The translations under genes were made by a program, and so were the position numbers. Below the pieces are notes generated by a model. That model saw only the letters and a list, made by a program, of their open reading frames with translations. It did not search any database and had not been told where the DNA came from. 13,472 nucleotides of DNA from Bacillota bacterium (GTDB lineage Bacteria; Bacillota; Clostridia; Oscillospirales; Oscillospiraceae). Numbering within the stretch: the first letter of the stretch is position 1; every line of letters begins with the position of its first letter. The stretch spans positions 1 to 13,472 of the forward strand of contig JAJUHD010000049.1 in assembly GCA_029268085.1 (NCBI GenBank). The letters run 5' to 3'. This document shows positions 7,254-13,472 of this stretch, one piece after another.

Positions 7254-8651
7254 TTACTCCAGACTGTTCACTATTTTTTTAAAGACCTCGCCCCGTTCGG
7301 CAAAGTTTTTGAATTTGTCGAATGACGTGCTTGCGGGCGAGAGAATAACCGCGTCTCCCGGTTCTGCGGCGGAGGAAGCCGTCCTGACCGCGGCTTCAAA
7401 GTCCTCGCGGATCAGTATGCGGGGATTGTTTTCTGAATAGCCCGGAGCGCCTGTTACGGCCTCTCTTATCTTTCCGACCGTGCTTTTTTCGTCGCCCGTA
7501 AGGACGAGTACTTTAACATGACTGACAATCTCCGGCCCTATCTCGTCATAGGATATGTTTTTATCCTTGCCCCCGGCAATCAGGATCACCTTATCCCTGA
7601 AGGCCCTAAGTCCCGCAATCGTCCTTGACGGGCTTGACGCTATGGAATCGTTATAATATCTGACCCCGCGAAGCTCTCGGACAAGCTCTATGCGGTGCTC
7701 CACTCCCCCGAATTGCATCGCCACCTTCCGGCACGCGTCAAATCCCGCTATACTGCCGACAGCGGCAAACGCCGCCATGTAATTTTCAATGTTATGAAGT
7801 CCCGGCAATTTGATATCGTCGCTTTTTACAATCTCGGTCAGGCTTCCGTTGTCCGAGCAAAAAATCGAGCGGCCGTCGTAGAAAAATCCGTTCTCCGGCG
7901 TGATCCGCCTTGAAAAAAGCAGGGCTTTTCCCTTCGCCAAAGGTACAAATGAGTTTGTAATATCGTTGTCGGCGTTCAGCACCACCGTGTCCTCTTTGCT
8001 TTGATGAAGAAAAATATTTTTCTTCGCTTCCGTATACTCCTCCATCGAGGCGTGATAGTCCAGATGGTTCGGAGATATGTTCGTTATTACCGCTATATGA
8101 GGGCTCTTTTCCATGGTCATAAGCTGGAATGAGGAAAGCTCCAATACGGCCCAGTCCTCTTCGGCTATTTCGTCTGCGGCCGGAAAAAGCGGGCTTCCGA
8201 TATTCCCTCCCACATGAACTCGCTTTCCGGCGGCTTTAAGCAGCTCGGATATGATAGTTGTGGTCGTGGTCTTGCCGTCGCTTCCCGTGACCGCCGCAAT
8301 GCGGCAGGGGCAGACCTCGAAAAAGGCCTCCATCTCGGAAGTGATGAGCGCGCCCTTTTCCCTTGCCGCCCGAAGCTGCGGAACATCCGGGCGGAGTCCG
8401 GGCGTTCTGAATATGACTTCATGGTCGAGCCTCTCAAGGTAATCGTCCCCCAGACGCAGCTCAGCCCCGAGGCTCTCAAGCTCATCCGCAAGCGCTCCGA
8501 ATTTCTCGCGAACGGTCTTGTCGCAGGCCGTAACGCTGCAGCCGTTTTTTAGCAGCAGCCTTATGAGAGGAGTATTGCTGACCCCTATTCCTATTACGGC
8601 TATCTTCTTCCCTTTAAGGCTCTCCAGATATTCCGCCATTTTTTTGTTCAA
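7254..8651 (-). CDS. murD: UDP-N-acetylmuramoyl-L-alanine--D-glutamate ligase MurD (TTG start)
   Basis: MurD adds D-glutamate to UDP-MurNAc-L-Ala in the cytoplasm, using ATP, in peptidoglycan precursor synthesis. From the TTG start it is 465 aa, normal for the family. It shows the N-terminal Rossmann segment KKIAVIGIGVSNTPLI (16-31), the ATP loop GSDGKTT (123-129), ISPNHLDYH, YNDSIASSPSRT, LIAGGKDKN and the C-terminal LSPASTSFDKFKNFAERG. I chose TTG 8651 because GAGGTGG lies 5 nt upstream and because an in-frame ATG at 8684 overlaps the -10 box of a strong-looking promoter, so it should not be in the transcript. ATG 8639 (MAEYLES) is a second option without a well-spaced ribosome site. No other cell-wall genes are adjacent, unlike the classic dcw cluster. 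Confidence 0.96.
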   Translation of the reverse strand: MNKKMAEYLESLKGKKIAVIGIGVSNTPLIRLLLKNGCSVTACDKTVREKFGALADELESLGAELRLGDDYLERLDHEVIFRTPGLRPDVPQLRAAREKGALITSEMEAFFEVCPCRIAAVTGSDGKTTTTTIISELLKAAGKRVHVGGNIGSPLFPAADEIAEEDWAVLELSSFQLMTMEKSPHIAVITNISPNHLDYHASMEEYTEAKKNIFLHQSKEDTVVLNADNDITNSFVPLAKGKALLFSRRITPENGFFYDGRSIFCSDNGSLTEIVKSDDIKLPGLHNIENYMAAFAAVGSIAGFDACRKVAMQFGGVEHRIELVRELRGVRYYNDSIASSPSRTIAGLRAFRDKVILIAGGKDKNISYDEIGPEIVSHVKVLVLTGDEKSTVGKIREAVTGAPGYSENNPRILIREDFEAAVRTASSAAEPGDAVILSPASTSFDKFKNFAERGEVFKKIVNSLE

Positions 8652-8656
8652 ATGTT

Positions 8657-8663
8657 CCACCTC
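8657..8663 (-). promoter_or_regulatory. Ribosome-binding site fixing the murD start
   Basis: GAGGTGG on the minus strand, followed by AACAT and then TTG. The 5-nt gap fits TTG 8651 and is too far (17 nt) from ATG 8639. It supports TTG as the murD initiation codon. Confidence 0.65.
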
Positions 8664-8682
8664 GCAATTTAGTTGACGACTC

Positions 8683-8711
8683 ATTATAGCAGTTTTTCAC
8701 TCGGGTTTCAA
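8683..8711 (-). promoter_or_regulatory. Promoter of the murD-ligA block
   Basis: On the minus strand TTGAAA (8711-8706), exactly 17 nt, then TATAAT (8688-8683). Initiation would fall near 8676, giving a leader of about 25 nt before TTG 8651. It is divergent from the rnpB promoter, with the two -35 boxes about 58 nt apart. Short gaps downstream suggest that it drives all six protein genes to ligA. Confidence 0.8.
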
Positions 8712-8769
8712 TTATAACCACAATTATATCGCTTTGGAAGCGCGGGCAGATTATACTTGCCCGCATTTG

Positions 8770-8798
8770 TTGACAAACCGGCACAAAAAGCTTAGAAT
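8770..8798 (+). promoter_or_regulatory. Promoter of rnpB
   Basis: A consensus TTGACA (8770-8775), a 17-nt spacer and TAGAAT (8793-8798). The first base of the RNase P P1 helix, 8805, lies 7 nt after the -10 box, exactly where initiation is expected. Confidence 0.88.
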
Positions 8799-8804
8799 AT
8801 GTAA

Positions 8805-9254
8805 GCGAGTAAGCCAGACAGCCGCGTGAACAGGGCGAAAGTCCGTTCATGAGGAAAGTCCGGGCTCCACAGGGCAAGGATAGCGGGTAACGCCCGCCGA
8901 AGGCGACTTCAGGAAAAGTGCAACAGAGATATACCGCGAACCGTCACTTCTTCCGTATTTGCTTCAAAGCTTTGCTTTGATGCAAGAAGGAGGATCTGCG
9001 AAGCGACGAATGGCAGCCATAATTGGCTGCCGTGAGTCCATCGCAGTACGCGACGACGCAAGGGTGGAAAGGCGAGGTAAGAGCTCACCGGTCGATTGGA
9101 GACAACTCGACCCTGTAAACTCTATCCGGAGCAACACCGTGGAGGGGACAAAGGCCTGCCCGGCCGTTCCCGAGGAGGTGGCTTGAGCGCAGCGGCAACG
9201 CTGCGCCTAGACAGATGGCTGTCAAGACAGAACCCGGCTTACAGGCTTGCTCGC
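8805..9254 (+). ncRNA. rnpB: RNase P RNA (bacterial, class A-like)
   Basis: This is the catalytic RNA that removes 5' leaders from tRNA precursors. Conserved core segments are GAGGAAAGTCCGGGCTCCAC near the 5' end, AGGGCAAGGATAGCGGGTAA after it, GCAACAGAGATATACCGC, GAGGTAAGAGCTCACCGG in the middle, and AGACAGAACCCGGCTTACAG near the 3' end. P1 forms between GCGAGTAAGCC at the 5' end and GGCTTGCTCGC at the 3' end (one G-U pair), which sets both boundaries. The total of about 450 nt is longer than the usual 350-400. The extra length lies in 8950-9050, where two added hairpins are visible (TCAAAGC/GCTTTGA and GGCAGCC/GGCTGCC). Short open frames that cross it are not genes. Confidence 0.97.
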
Positions 9255-9267
9255 AATAATATCAGAA

Positions 9268-9300
9268 ACATCCGCTAAAAAGCGGGTGTTTTGTGTTATT
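9268..9300 (+). terminator. Intrinsic terminator of rnpB
   Basis: ACATCCGCT (9268-9276), loop AAAA, AGCGGGTGT (9281-9289): a 9-bp stem with one G-T pair, followed by TTTTGTGTTATTT. It begins 13 nt after the P1 helix closes, as expected for an rnpB terminator. Confidence 0.85.
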
Positions 9301-9308
9301 TGGCTAAC

Positions 9309-9394
9309 GAGTAATCTATAAGCCGGTTTTTAGTTCAATAAAATCGGCAGTATGACGATGCCGCCGTAAAACTTTTTTTCATTTGAGATTACTC
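9309..9394. repeat. Structured segment bounded by a perfect 9-bp inverted repeat
   Basis: GAGTAATCT at 9309-9317 and AGATTACTC at 9386-9394 are exact reverse complements. Between them GCCGGTTTTTA pairs imperfectly with TAAAATCGGC (9322-9351), and CGGCA pairs with TGCCG further on. It begins 8 nt past the rnpB terminator and codes for no protein that I can see. It could be a small miniature transposable element, a REP-like repeat or a structured RNA. No target-site duplication is obvious. The rest of 9297-9497 is AT-rich with nothing else assignable. Confidence 0.35.
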
Positions 9395-9497
9395 TATGCT
9401 TGTCTTAAGTCATCCCATCATATTTAACCAAAGTAATAATAAAGTCAATTTTACTTGCAATCAATTGTAAATATAAAAATTAAAATGAAAAGACATG

Positions 9498-9526
9498 TTG
9501 ATATTTTCTGTTTCTTGTAATATTAT
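9498..9526 (+). promoter_or_regulatory. Promoter of the ROK-pgi-pfk operon
   Basis: TTGATA (9498-9503), a 17-nt spacer and TATTAT (9521-9526) lie in an AT-rich region. Predicted initiation is near 9533, about 42 nt before the ROK gene. Background AT content makes chance matches easier, hence moderate confidence. Confidence 0.6.
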
Positions 9527-9532
9527 TATGGC

Positions 9533-9564
9533 AAGTTTATTAAAACTTTTAACTAACTTAAAAG
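9533..9564 (+). promoter_or_regulatory. Candidate operator: two overlapping inverted repeats
   Basis: The first repeat is AAGTTT-ATTA-AAACTT (9533-9548). The second is CTTTTAA-CTAAC-TTAAAAG (9546-9564), with perfect 7-bp arms. Together they cover about +1 to +32 of the predicted transcript, and the right arm runs into the ribosome site AAAGGTGG of the ROK gene. ROK-family regulators bind AT-rich palindromes as dimers, so autoregulation through these sites is a reasonable inference. An RNA hairpin masking the ribosome site is the alternative. Confidence 0.5.
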
Positions 9565-9574
9565 GTGGTTTTTC

Positions 9575-10780
9575 ATGGGCACTAAGGGAACCAACCTGAC
9601 CGATGTAAAGGCGCACAACCTTAAAGAAATCAAGCGCATGATATACTTCTATGCTCCGGTAACGCGGCAAAAAATCGCCGAGGAGCTTGGATTAACGCTT
9701 CCAACGATTACGACGAATGTGTCCTCTATGCTGGAGGAAGGCTTACTTGTCGAATTTGAAGCTCGGGATAGAGCCGCTTCGCCTTTAGGCGGACGCCCAT
9801 CTGCGCTTATAGATTTCCGACCAAAAAATATACTTGGGATAGAACTAGGACCATATAAGACCCTTTTTTGCTTAACTGACCTGAGAGGCAAAACTATTTA
9901 CAACAAAGCGTTCGACCCGGTATCTCAAGATTATGAGAGTATGCTTCGGTTTATTTCTGAAAGAATTATAGCTTTTGGGAGAGAAGCTATTTTTGATCAA
10001 AACAAAACCCCTGGAATAGGTATTGGGCTACCAGGTATTATTGACAGCAGCACCGGTATCGTTCACAGCAGTATTTATGCTTCCTGGAACGGCAAGCCAC
10101 TGGCTCAGGATATAAGTGAAAGGATCGGGCTGCCGGTGTTTATAGATAATAACGTCAGGCTTCGTGCTCTCGGTCATGAACTTTTTTCAAAAAATGAAGC
10201 TGTAGGCATTTTTGCTTATTTATATGTATCCAGAGGTATTGCCTGCCAGCTCATAATAAAAAACAACTTATTGGACGGAAATATATCAGGCGCAGGTGAA
10301 ATCGGTCATACAACTATTCTACCCGACGGGCCTATCTGCCCCGTTTGCGGAAGACAAGGCTGCCTTGAATCGGTGTCAGGCGAAGGCGCAATTGTAAATA
10401 GTGTTCTAAAAGCAATCAAAAGAGGGGAAGCTACAAAGCTAACCGAACTTGTTGGTCAAGGAGAGCTGCTTACAATTGATCATATCTTAAAAGCACAAGA
10501 AAATGGAGATAAAACAGTCGGCGCGATAATTTACAAGGCAGTTAAGTACCTTGGTCTTTCCGTAGCCAATATCTTTAATTTTATTGGCCCAGATATCATA
10601 GCGGTTGACGGTTACATTTTTAAAAATAAACAAAACCGTATTTTTCTGCAGGAGACTGTAAACAAGAATCTATACGGCTTAACAAACAGCAAGGCGAAAA
10701 TTGATTTCCTCAGCTATGATCAATATTACGGCGCAAAGGGAGCCGCCGCCATCGTTATTTGCAGACAGATATTAAATTAA
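9575..10780 (+). CDS. ROK-family transcriptional regulator
   Basis: A 401-residue ROK protein with an N-terminal winged helix-turn-helix (about 18-60, including TRQKIAEELGLTLPTITTNV) followed by an actin-like sugar-binding domain. The ROK signature is clear: GIGIGLPGIID (147-157), GAGEIGHTTI with zinc ligand His245, and the Cys cluster CPVCGRQGCLE (Cys255, Cys258, Cys263). Kinase function looks lost: the phosphate-1 loop is GIELGPYKT instead of DxGGTxx, and the catalytic Asp of the usual ENDAN motif is Asn193 (DNNVR). It is therefore a NagC/XylR-type repressor rather than a glucokinase. The sugar effector is unknown; hexose or hexose phosphate is likely from the neighbouring genes. AAAGGTGG sits 6 nt before the ATG. 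The isomerase gene follows after 11 nt. Confidence 0.93.
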   Translation: MGTKGTNLTDVKAHNLKEIKRMIYFYAPVTRQKIAEELGLTLPTITTNVSSMLEEGLLVEFEARDRAASPLGGRPSALIDFRPKNILGIELGPYKTLFCLTDLRGKTIYNKAFDPVSQDYESMLRFISERIIAFGREAIFDQNKTPGIGIGLPGIIDSSTGIVHSSIYASWNGKPLAQDISERIGLPVFIDNNVRLRALGHELFSKNEAVGIFAYLYVSRGIACQLIIKNNLLDGNISGAGEIGHTTILPDGPICPVCGRQGCLESVSGEGAIVNSVLKAIKRGEATKLTELVGQGELLTIDHILKAQENGDKTVGAIIYKAVKYLGLSVANIFNFIGPDIIAVDGYIFKNKQNRIFLQETVNKNLYGLTNSKAKIDFLSYDQYYGAKGAAAIVICRQILN

Positions 10781-10791
10781 AGGAGAATACT

Positions 10792-12060
10792 ATGCTTAAG
10801 CTAAAAGTAAACGACGAAATATTCGACGCCGCAGAAAAAGAGTTGCCATCTTATATAAAAAAACACATGCAAATACTTCAAACGGTACAGGCGGGTGAAG
10901 AATGCTACAAGGACAGCCTTGGCTGGCATGATACAAGCATATGGGCCGGAGATGAAACTATCGATAAAATCGAAAGTATTGCCGCGGGGATTAGAAAAAT
11001 TGCGGATGCCTTTGTTCTTATCGGTGTCGGAGGCTCAAACAATGCTGCTCGTTCGGTTATCGAGGCCATTTCACCCGATGGCGGCACCGAAATATTATAT
11101 GCCGGAAATACCATTTCTCCTAATCCGATAAACAAGGTGTTAAAGAGGCTCGAATGCAAAGAGGTATATATAAACTGCGTCGCAAAGAACTTCGAGACAC
11201 TTGAGCCCGGTGTTTCCTTCAGAATCCTGCGCCAATATTTAGTCAACAGATACGGCAAAGAAGAGGCTGCTAAGCGTATAATCTGTACCGGCACAATCGG
11301 AAGCAGCCTTGATAAGCTTTGCATCAATAACGGTTATGCCTTTGTACCGTTTCCGACCGATATTGGCGGGCGATATACTGCGCTTAGCTATGTTGGCCTG
11401 TTGCCAATGGCAGTAGCCGGAATCGACATTCGCTCCCTTGTCAAGGGAGGAAAAGACATGGAAAACTATCTTCGTTACTCTGCTGCCGAAGAAAACACTG
11501 CGATGCAATATGCTTCGCTGCGAAATATTTACTTTTCTAAGGGCTATAAGCTTGAGCTTTTATCGGCATTTGAGCCCCAACTGCGCTGGTTTTATAAATG
11601 GTGGGAACAGCTATTCGCTGAAAGCGAAGGTAAAGACGGTCTCGGTCTCTTTCCTGTCTCGGGTGAATTCAGCGAGGAACTGCATTCTCTTGGACAATAT
11701 ATTCAGGACGGAAGTCCTATTATGTTTGAAACCTTTATAGATGTAAAGGAAAAGCAGGACAGCATTGTAATTAAGCCCGACAACATTCTCGACGGCTTTG
11801 ACTACTTAAACGGAAAGGATTTATGGGATGTCAACAGGGCGGCTTTTGAGGCGACTAGAGCAGCCCACGGCAAGAAACTCCCCTGCCTAACTCTTGAAAT
11901 TGATAGGCTCGACCCATATCACTTCGGACAGCTCTTTTATTTCTTCCAATTTTCATGTTATTTATCCGGAAAATTGCTGGGTATAAATCCATTTAATCAG
12001 CCGGGCGTTGAAGCATACAAGAACTGTATGTTTGAGGCGCTTGGCAAAACAAAAATATAG
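10792..12060 (+). CDS. pgi: Glucose-6-phosphate isomerase
   Basis: It interconverts glucose-6-phosphate and fructose-6-phosphate. The 422-residue protein belongs to the short bacterial PGI group. Visible marks are LIGVGGSNNAAR (77-87) for phosphate binding, GTIGSS (168-173), IGGRYTALSYVGLLPMAVAG (191-210), LFAESEGKDG (274-283), HSLGQYIQDG (298-307), and the C-terminal GINPFNQPGVEAYK (397-410) with active-site Lys410. Differences from Bacillus-type enzymes, as I recall them, are Asp306 where the catalytic Glu of 'QEG' is expected, and Gln386 where 'YFFE' is usual. The ATG at 10792 has AAAGGAG 6 nt upstream. An in-frame ATG 33 nt earlier lies inside the ROK gene and has no ribosome site. The phosphofructokinase gene follows after 18 nt. 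Confidence 0.92.
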   Translation: MLKLKVNDEIFDAAEKELPSYIKKHMQILQTVQAGEECYKDSLGWHDTSIWAGDETIDKIESIAAGIRKIADAFVLIGVGGSNNAARSVIEAISPDGGTEILYAGNTISPNPINKVLKRLECKEVYINCVAKNFETLEPGVSFRILRQYLVNRYGKEEAAKRIICTGTIGSSLDKLCINNGYAFVPFPTDIGGRYTALSYVGLLPMAVAGIDIRSLVKGGKDMENYLRYSAAEENTAMQYASLRNIYFSKGYKLELLSAFEPQLRWFYKWWEQLFAESEGKDGLGLFPVSGEFSEELHSLGQYIQDGSPIMFETFIDVKEKQDSIVIKPDNILDGFDYLNGKDLWDVNRAAFEATRAAHGKKLPCLTLEIDRLDPYHFGQLFYFFQFSCYLSGKLLGINPFNQPGVEAYKNCMFEALGKTKI

Positions 12061-12078
12061 CCTTAAAGGAGACATAAC

Positions 12079-13239
12079 ATGAATGGTAATTTATTAATAG
12101 TACACGGGGGCGGGCCTACGGCCGTTATCAATAGCTCCCTTTATGGTTCCATAATGGAAGCAAAAAATCATGAGCAAATCGGAAGAATCTACGGAGCGCT
12201 GGGCGGTACGGCCGGTGTGCTTTCTGAAAAATTTGTGGACTTTTCCAGAGTATCTCAGAGCGAGATTGAGCTTTTGAAGCAGACTCCCGCATCCTCAATC
12301 GGAACCTCTCGTACTCCCCTCGAGATCGATGATTATGAGAATATGATAGCCGTAATGGAAAAGCACAACATACGCTATGTGCTTTTCAACGGCGGAAACG
12401 GAACAATGGACGCTTGCGGAAAGTTTTATCGTGCGGCCATGGAAAAGGATATCTTTGTTGTTGGCATACCTAAAACCGTTGATAACGATATCGCAATCAC
12501 TGACCACTGCCCCGGATTTGGCAGTGCTGCGCGTTTTATTGCTCAGGCTACGGCGGAAATATCACAGGACGTGCGTTCGATGCCTATCCATGTCTGTATT
12601 ATTGAAGCAATGGGAAGAAACGCCGGTTGGATTACCGCCGCCGCAGCCTTAGCTAAAAAAGACGAATTTAGCGGACCTCATAAAATCTACTTGCCGGAGA
12701 TTGCTTTTGACGAGGAAAGGTTCCTCGAGGAGGTTTTTATGCTATATAAGAAACACAGCTGCGCAGTAATCGTAGCCAGTGAGGGGCTTAAAAAAGCGGA
12801 CGGATCTCCGATTGTCGATCCTATTATGAAGATAGGCAGATCTGTCTATTTCGGTGATGTAGGCGCACATCTTGCAGAAGTTGTGGTTAAGCGTCTGGGT
12901 ATAAAAGCTAGAAGTGAAAAGCCCGGCATTCTCGGCAGAGCTTCTATCTTGTATCAATCCCCTGTTGACCGTGATGAAGCCATTTTAGTCGGCGCCGCCG
13001 CCTGCAAAGCCGCGGTTTTGGAGAAGTCGGGAATAATGATCGGGCTTGAGAGGATCAGCACCTCACCTTATTCCTCCAAGCTGATTGAAATTCCCATTGA
13101 GGAAGTCATTCTTAACGAGAGAACAATGCCGAAAGAATTTTTTGCGGATAACGATTTGGGCGTTTCGGACAAATTCATTGAGTGGTGCCGTCCGTTAATC
13201 GGAGGCGAACTGCCGGAGTTTGCATGGTTTAATAAGTAA
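12079..13239 (+). CDS. PfkA-type 6-phosphofructokinase, phosphoryl donor uncertain
   Basis: It should phosphorylate fructose-6-phosphate at C1 to give fructose-1,6-bisphosphate. The 386-residue protein carries the PfkA marks: GGGPTAVINSS (10-20) at the donor loop, SSIGTSRTP (72-80), GGNGTMD (105-111), PKTVDND (131-137) with catalytic Asp135, MGRNAGW (178-184) and ASEGLK. ATP enzymes have Gly at E. coli positions 104 and 124; PPi enzymes have Asp and Lys. Here the residues are Gly108 and Lys132, a mix, and the Mg-binding Asp103 is Asn107. The donor could thus be PPi or a nucleotide. The N-terminal GGGPT form resembles proteins usually annotated as diphosphate-dependent. AAAGGAG lies 8 nt before the ATG. 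It is the last gene of the cassette seen; no terminator is evident before the IS21 end at 13333. Confidence 0.88.
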   Translation: MNGNLLIVHGGGPTAVINSSLYGSIMEAKNHEQIGRIYGALGGTAGVLSEKFVDFSRVSQSEIELLKQTPASSIGTSRTPLEIDDYENMIAVMEKHNIRYVLFNGGNGTMDACGKFYRAAMEKDIFVVGIPKTVDNDIAITDHCPGFGSAARFIAQATAEISQDVRSMPIHVCIIEAMGRNAGWITAAAALAKKDEFSGPHKIYLPEIAFDEERFLEEVFMLYKKHSCAVIVASEGLKKADGSPIVDPIMKIGRSVYFGDVGAHLAEVVVKRLGIKARSEKPGILGRASILYQSPVDRDEAILVGAAACKAAVLEKSGIMIGLERISTSPYSSKLIEIPIEEVILNERTMPKEFFADNDLGVSDKFIEWCRPLIGGELPEFAWFNK

Positions 13240-13336
13240 GTTTTATTCCTGCTGAAAGCATCGATAAAAGATTAATAATGCCGCCTGTCAATACTTTGAT
13301 TAAGCCATCTGAAACTGCAATATGCGATCAAGTGTC

Positions 13337-13392
13337 AACGCCGGAATAAAAATGACCTAAAACGCCGGGCAAAAATGACCCAGAACGCCGGC
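13337..13392 (+). repeat. Three direct repeats at the IS21 end
   Basis: AACGCCGG occurs at 13337, 13361 and 13384, spaced 24 and 23 nt. In the first two copies it is followed by AAAAATGACC and a short A-rich tail. Such arrays at IS21 ends are binding sites for the IstA transposase. Confidence 0.75.
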
Positions 13393-13406
13393 AGCACTAG
13401 CACCGG

Positions 13407-13472
13407 TCACCCTACCGCCGGAATGCTCGCCGGCGGCGTTACTTGAACACCAGATTTTAAACGGTCCTTCAG
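13407..13472 (-). CDS. istB: C-terminal end of IstB-like ATPase (partial)
   Basis: On the minus strand a frame enters from the right edge and stops at TGA (13409-13407), giving 21 residues that begin LKDRLKSG and end ASIPAVG. 'SYRLKDxLK' near the end is common in IstB, the AAA+ helper of IS21 transposition, and its position just inside the terminal repeats agrees. The fragment is too short for firm identification from sequence alone. A CCGCCGG/CCGGCGG hairpin (13415-13436) lies within its last codons. Confidence 0.45.
   Translation of the reverse strand: MKDRLKSGVQVTPPASIPAVG

Larger units (their letters stand above)
13333..13472. mobile_element. Terminus of an IS21-family insertion sequence
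   Basis: The element appears to begin with TGTCAACGCCGG at 13333. Inside it come three spaced copies of a short repeat (13337-13392) and then the end of an istB-like gene on the minus strand. A TGT end, multiple terminal transposase-binding repeats and istB facing the end are the usual IS21 arrangement. The rest of the element lies outside the window, so it is unknown whether it is intact. The 93 nt between the kinase stop and this boundary hold no gene that I can see. Confidence 0.65.

Noticed and set aside
8614..8877. Minus-strand open frame crossing the murD start, both promoters and the 5' end of rnpB
   Set aside because: It runs through the RNase P core and two promoters and has no ribosome site or family likeness.
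8959..9186. Plus-strand frames inside rnpB
   Set aside because: The region is a structured RNA with conserved class A elements; the frames are incidental.
9575..10780. ROK protein as a glucokinase
   Set aside because: It has a DNA-binding N-terminus, a degenerate phosphate-1 loop and Asn193 in place of the catalytic Asp.
10759..10791. Earlier ATG for pgi inside the end of the ROK gene
   Set aside because: It has no ribosome site, while ATG 10792 has AAAGGAG at 6-nt spacing and aligns with the expected protein start.
13337..13392. Possible short CRISPR-like array
   Set aside because: There are only three imperfect repeats with spacings of 23-24 nt and no true spacers; they are IS21 terminal repeats.
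13415..13436. CCGCCGG/CCGGCGG hairpin as a terminator for the kinase gene
   Set aside because: It is not followed by a U-tract on either strand and lies inside the IS21 element within istB codons.

Overview
The window looks like a mid-GC, endospore-forming member of the Firmicutes, probably of clostridial type. The main evidence is a YunB-type sporulation gene, a bacterial RNase P RNA, Shine-Dalgarno sites of the AAGGAG type before most genes, and sigma-A-like promoters with 17-nt spacers. I cannot name the genus. Both edges of the window are insertion-sequence material and the interior is mostly ordinary housekeeping DNA.

Layout. Bases 1-1062 are a mobile-element graveyard: the end of an IS256/Mutator-type element, two back-to-back decayed C-termini of IS3-type transposases, and the C-terminal part of a large serine recombinase that runs into a tRNA-Cys gene. 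Bases 1041-8711 form a minus-strand housekeeping block: murD, two M42 metallopeptidases, a PLP enzyme of the methionine gamma-lyase/'aluminium resistance' family, yunB, ligA, then tRNA-Cys with its own promoter. The protein genes from murD to ligA are separated by -1 to 27 nt and look like one transcription unit driven by a promoter at 8683-8711. RNase P RNA (rnpB, 8805-9254) is transcribed divergently from murD and ends at a clear intrinsic terminator.

Bases 9498-13239 carry a plus-strand carbohydrate cassette: a ROK-family regulator, a glucose-6-phosphate isomerase and a PfkA-type phosphofructokinase, with 11 and 18 nt between genes. A promoter and two overlapping perfect inverted repeats lie directly before the ROK gene, so ROK autoregulation of the cassette is likely. 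Together the two enzymes would turn glucose-6-phosphate into fructose-1,6-bisphosphate. No transporter is in view. The cassette reads visibly more AT-rich than the murD-ligA block. An IS21-family terminus begins 93 nt after the kinase gene and runs off the right edge.

The points most worth a second look are: the phosphofructokinase, whose active-site residues mix ATP-type and PPi-type signatures; a perfect 12-bp terminator for tRNA-Cys that lies antisense inside the recombinase fragment; the murD start, where a promoter overlaps the first ATG and points to a TTG start; and a structured 86-bp segment between rnpB and the sugar cassette. I saw no CRISPR array, toxin-antitoxin pair, defence system or biosynthetic cluster.
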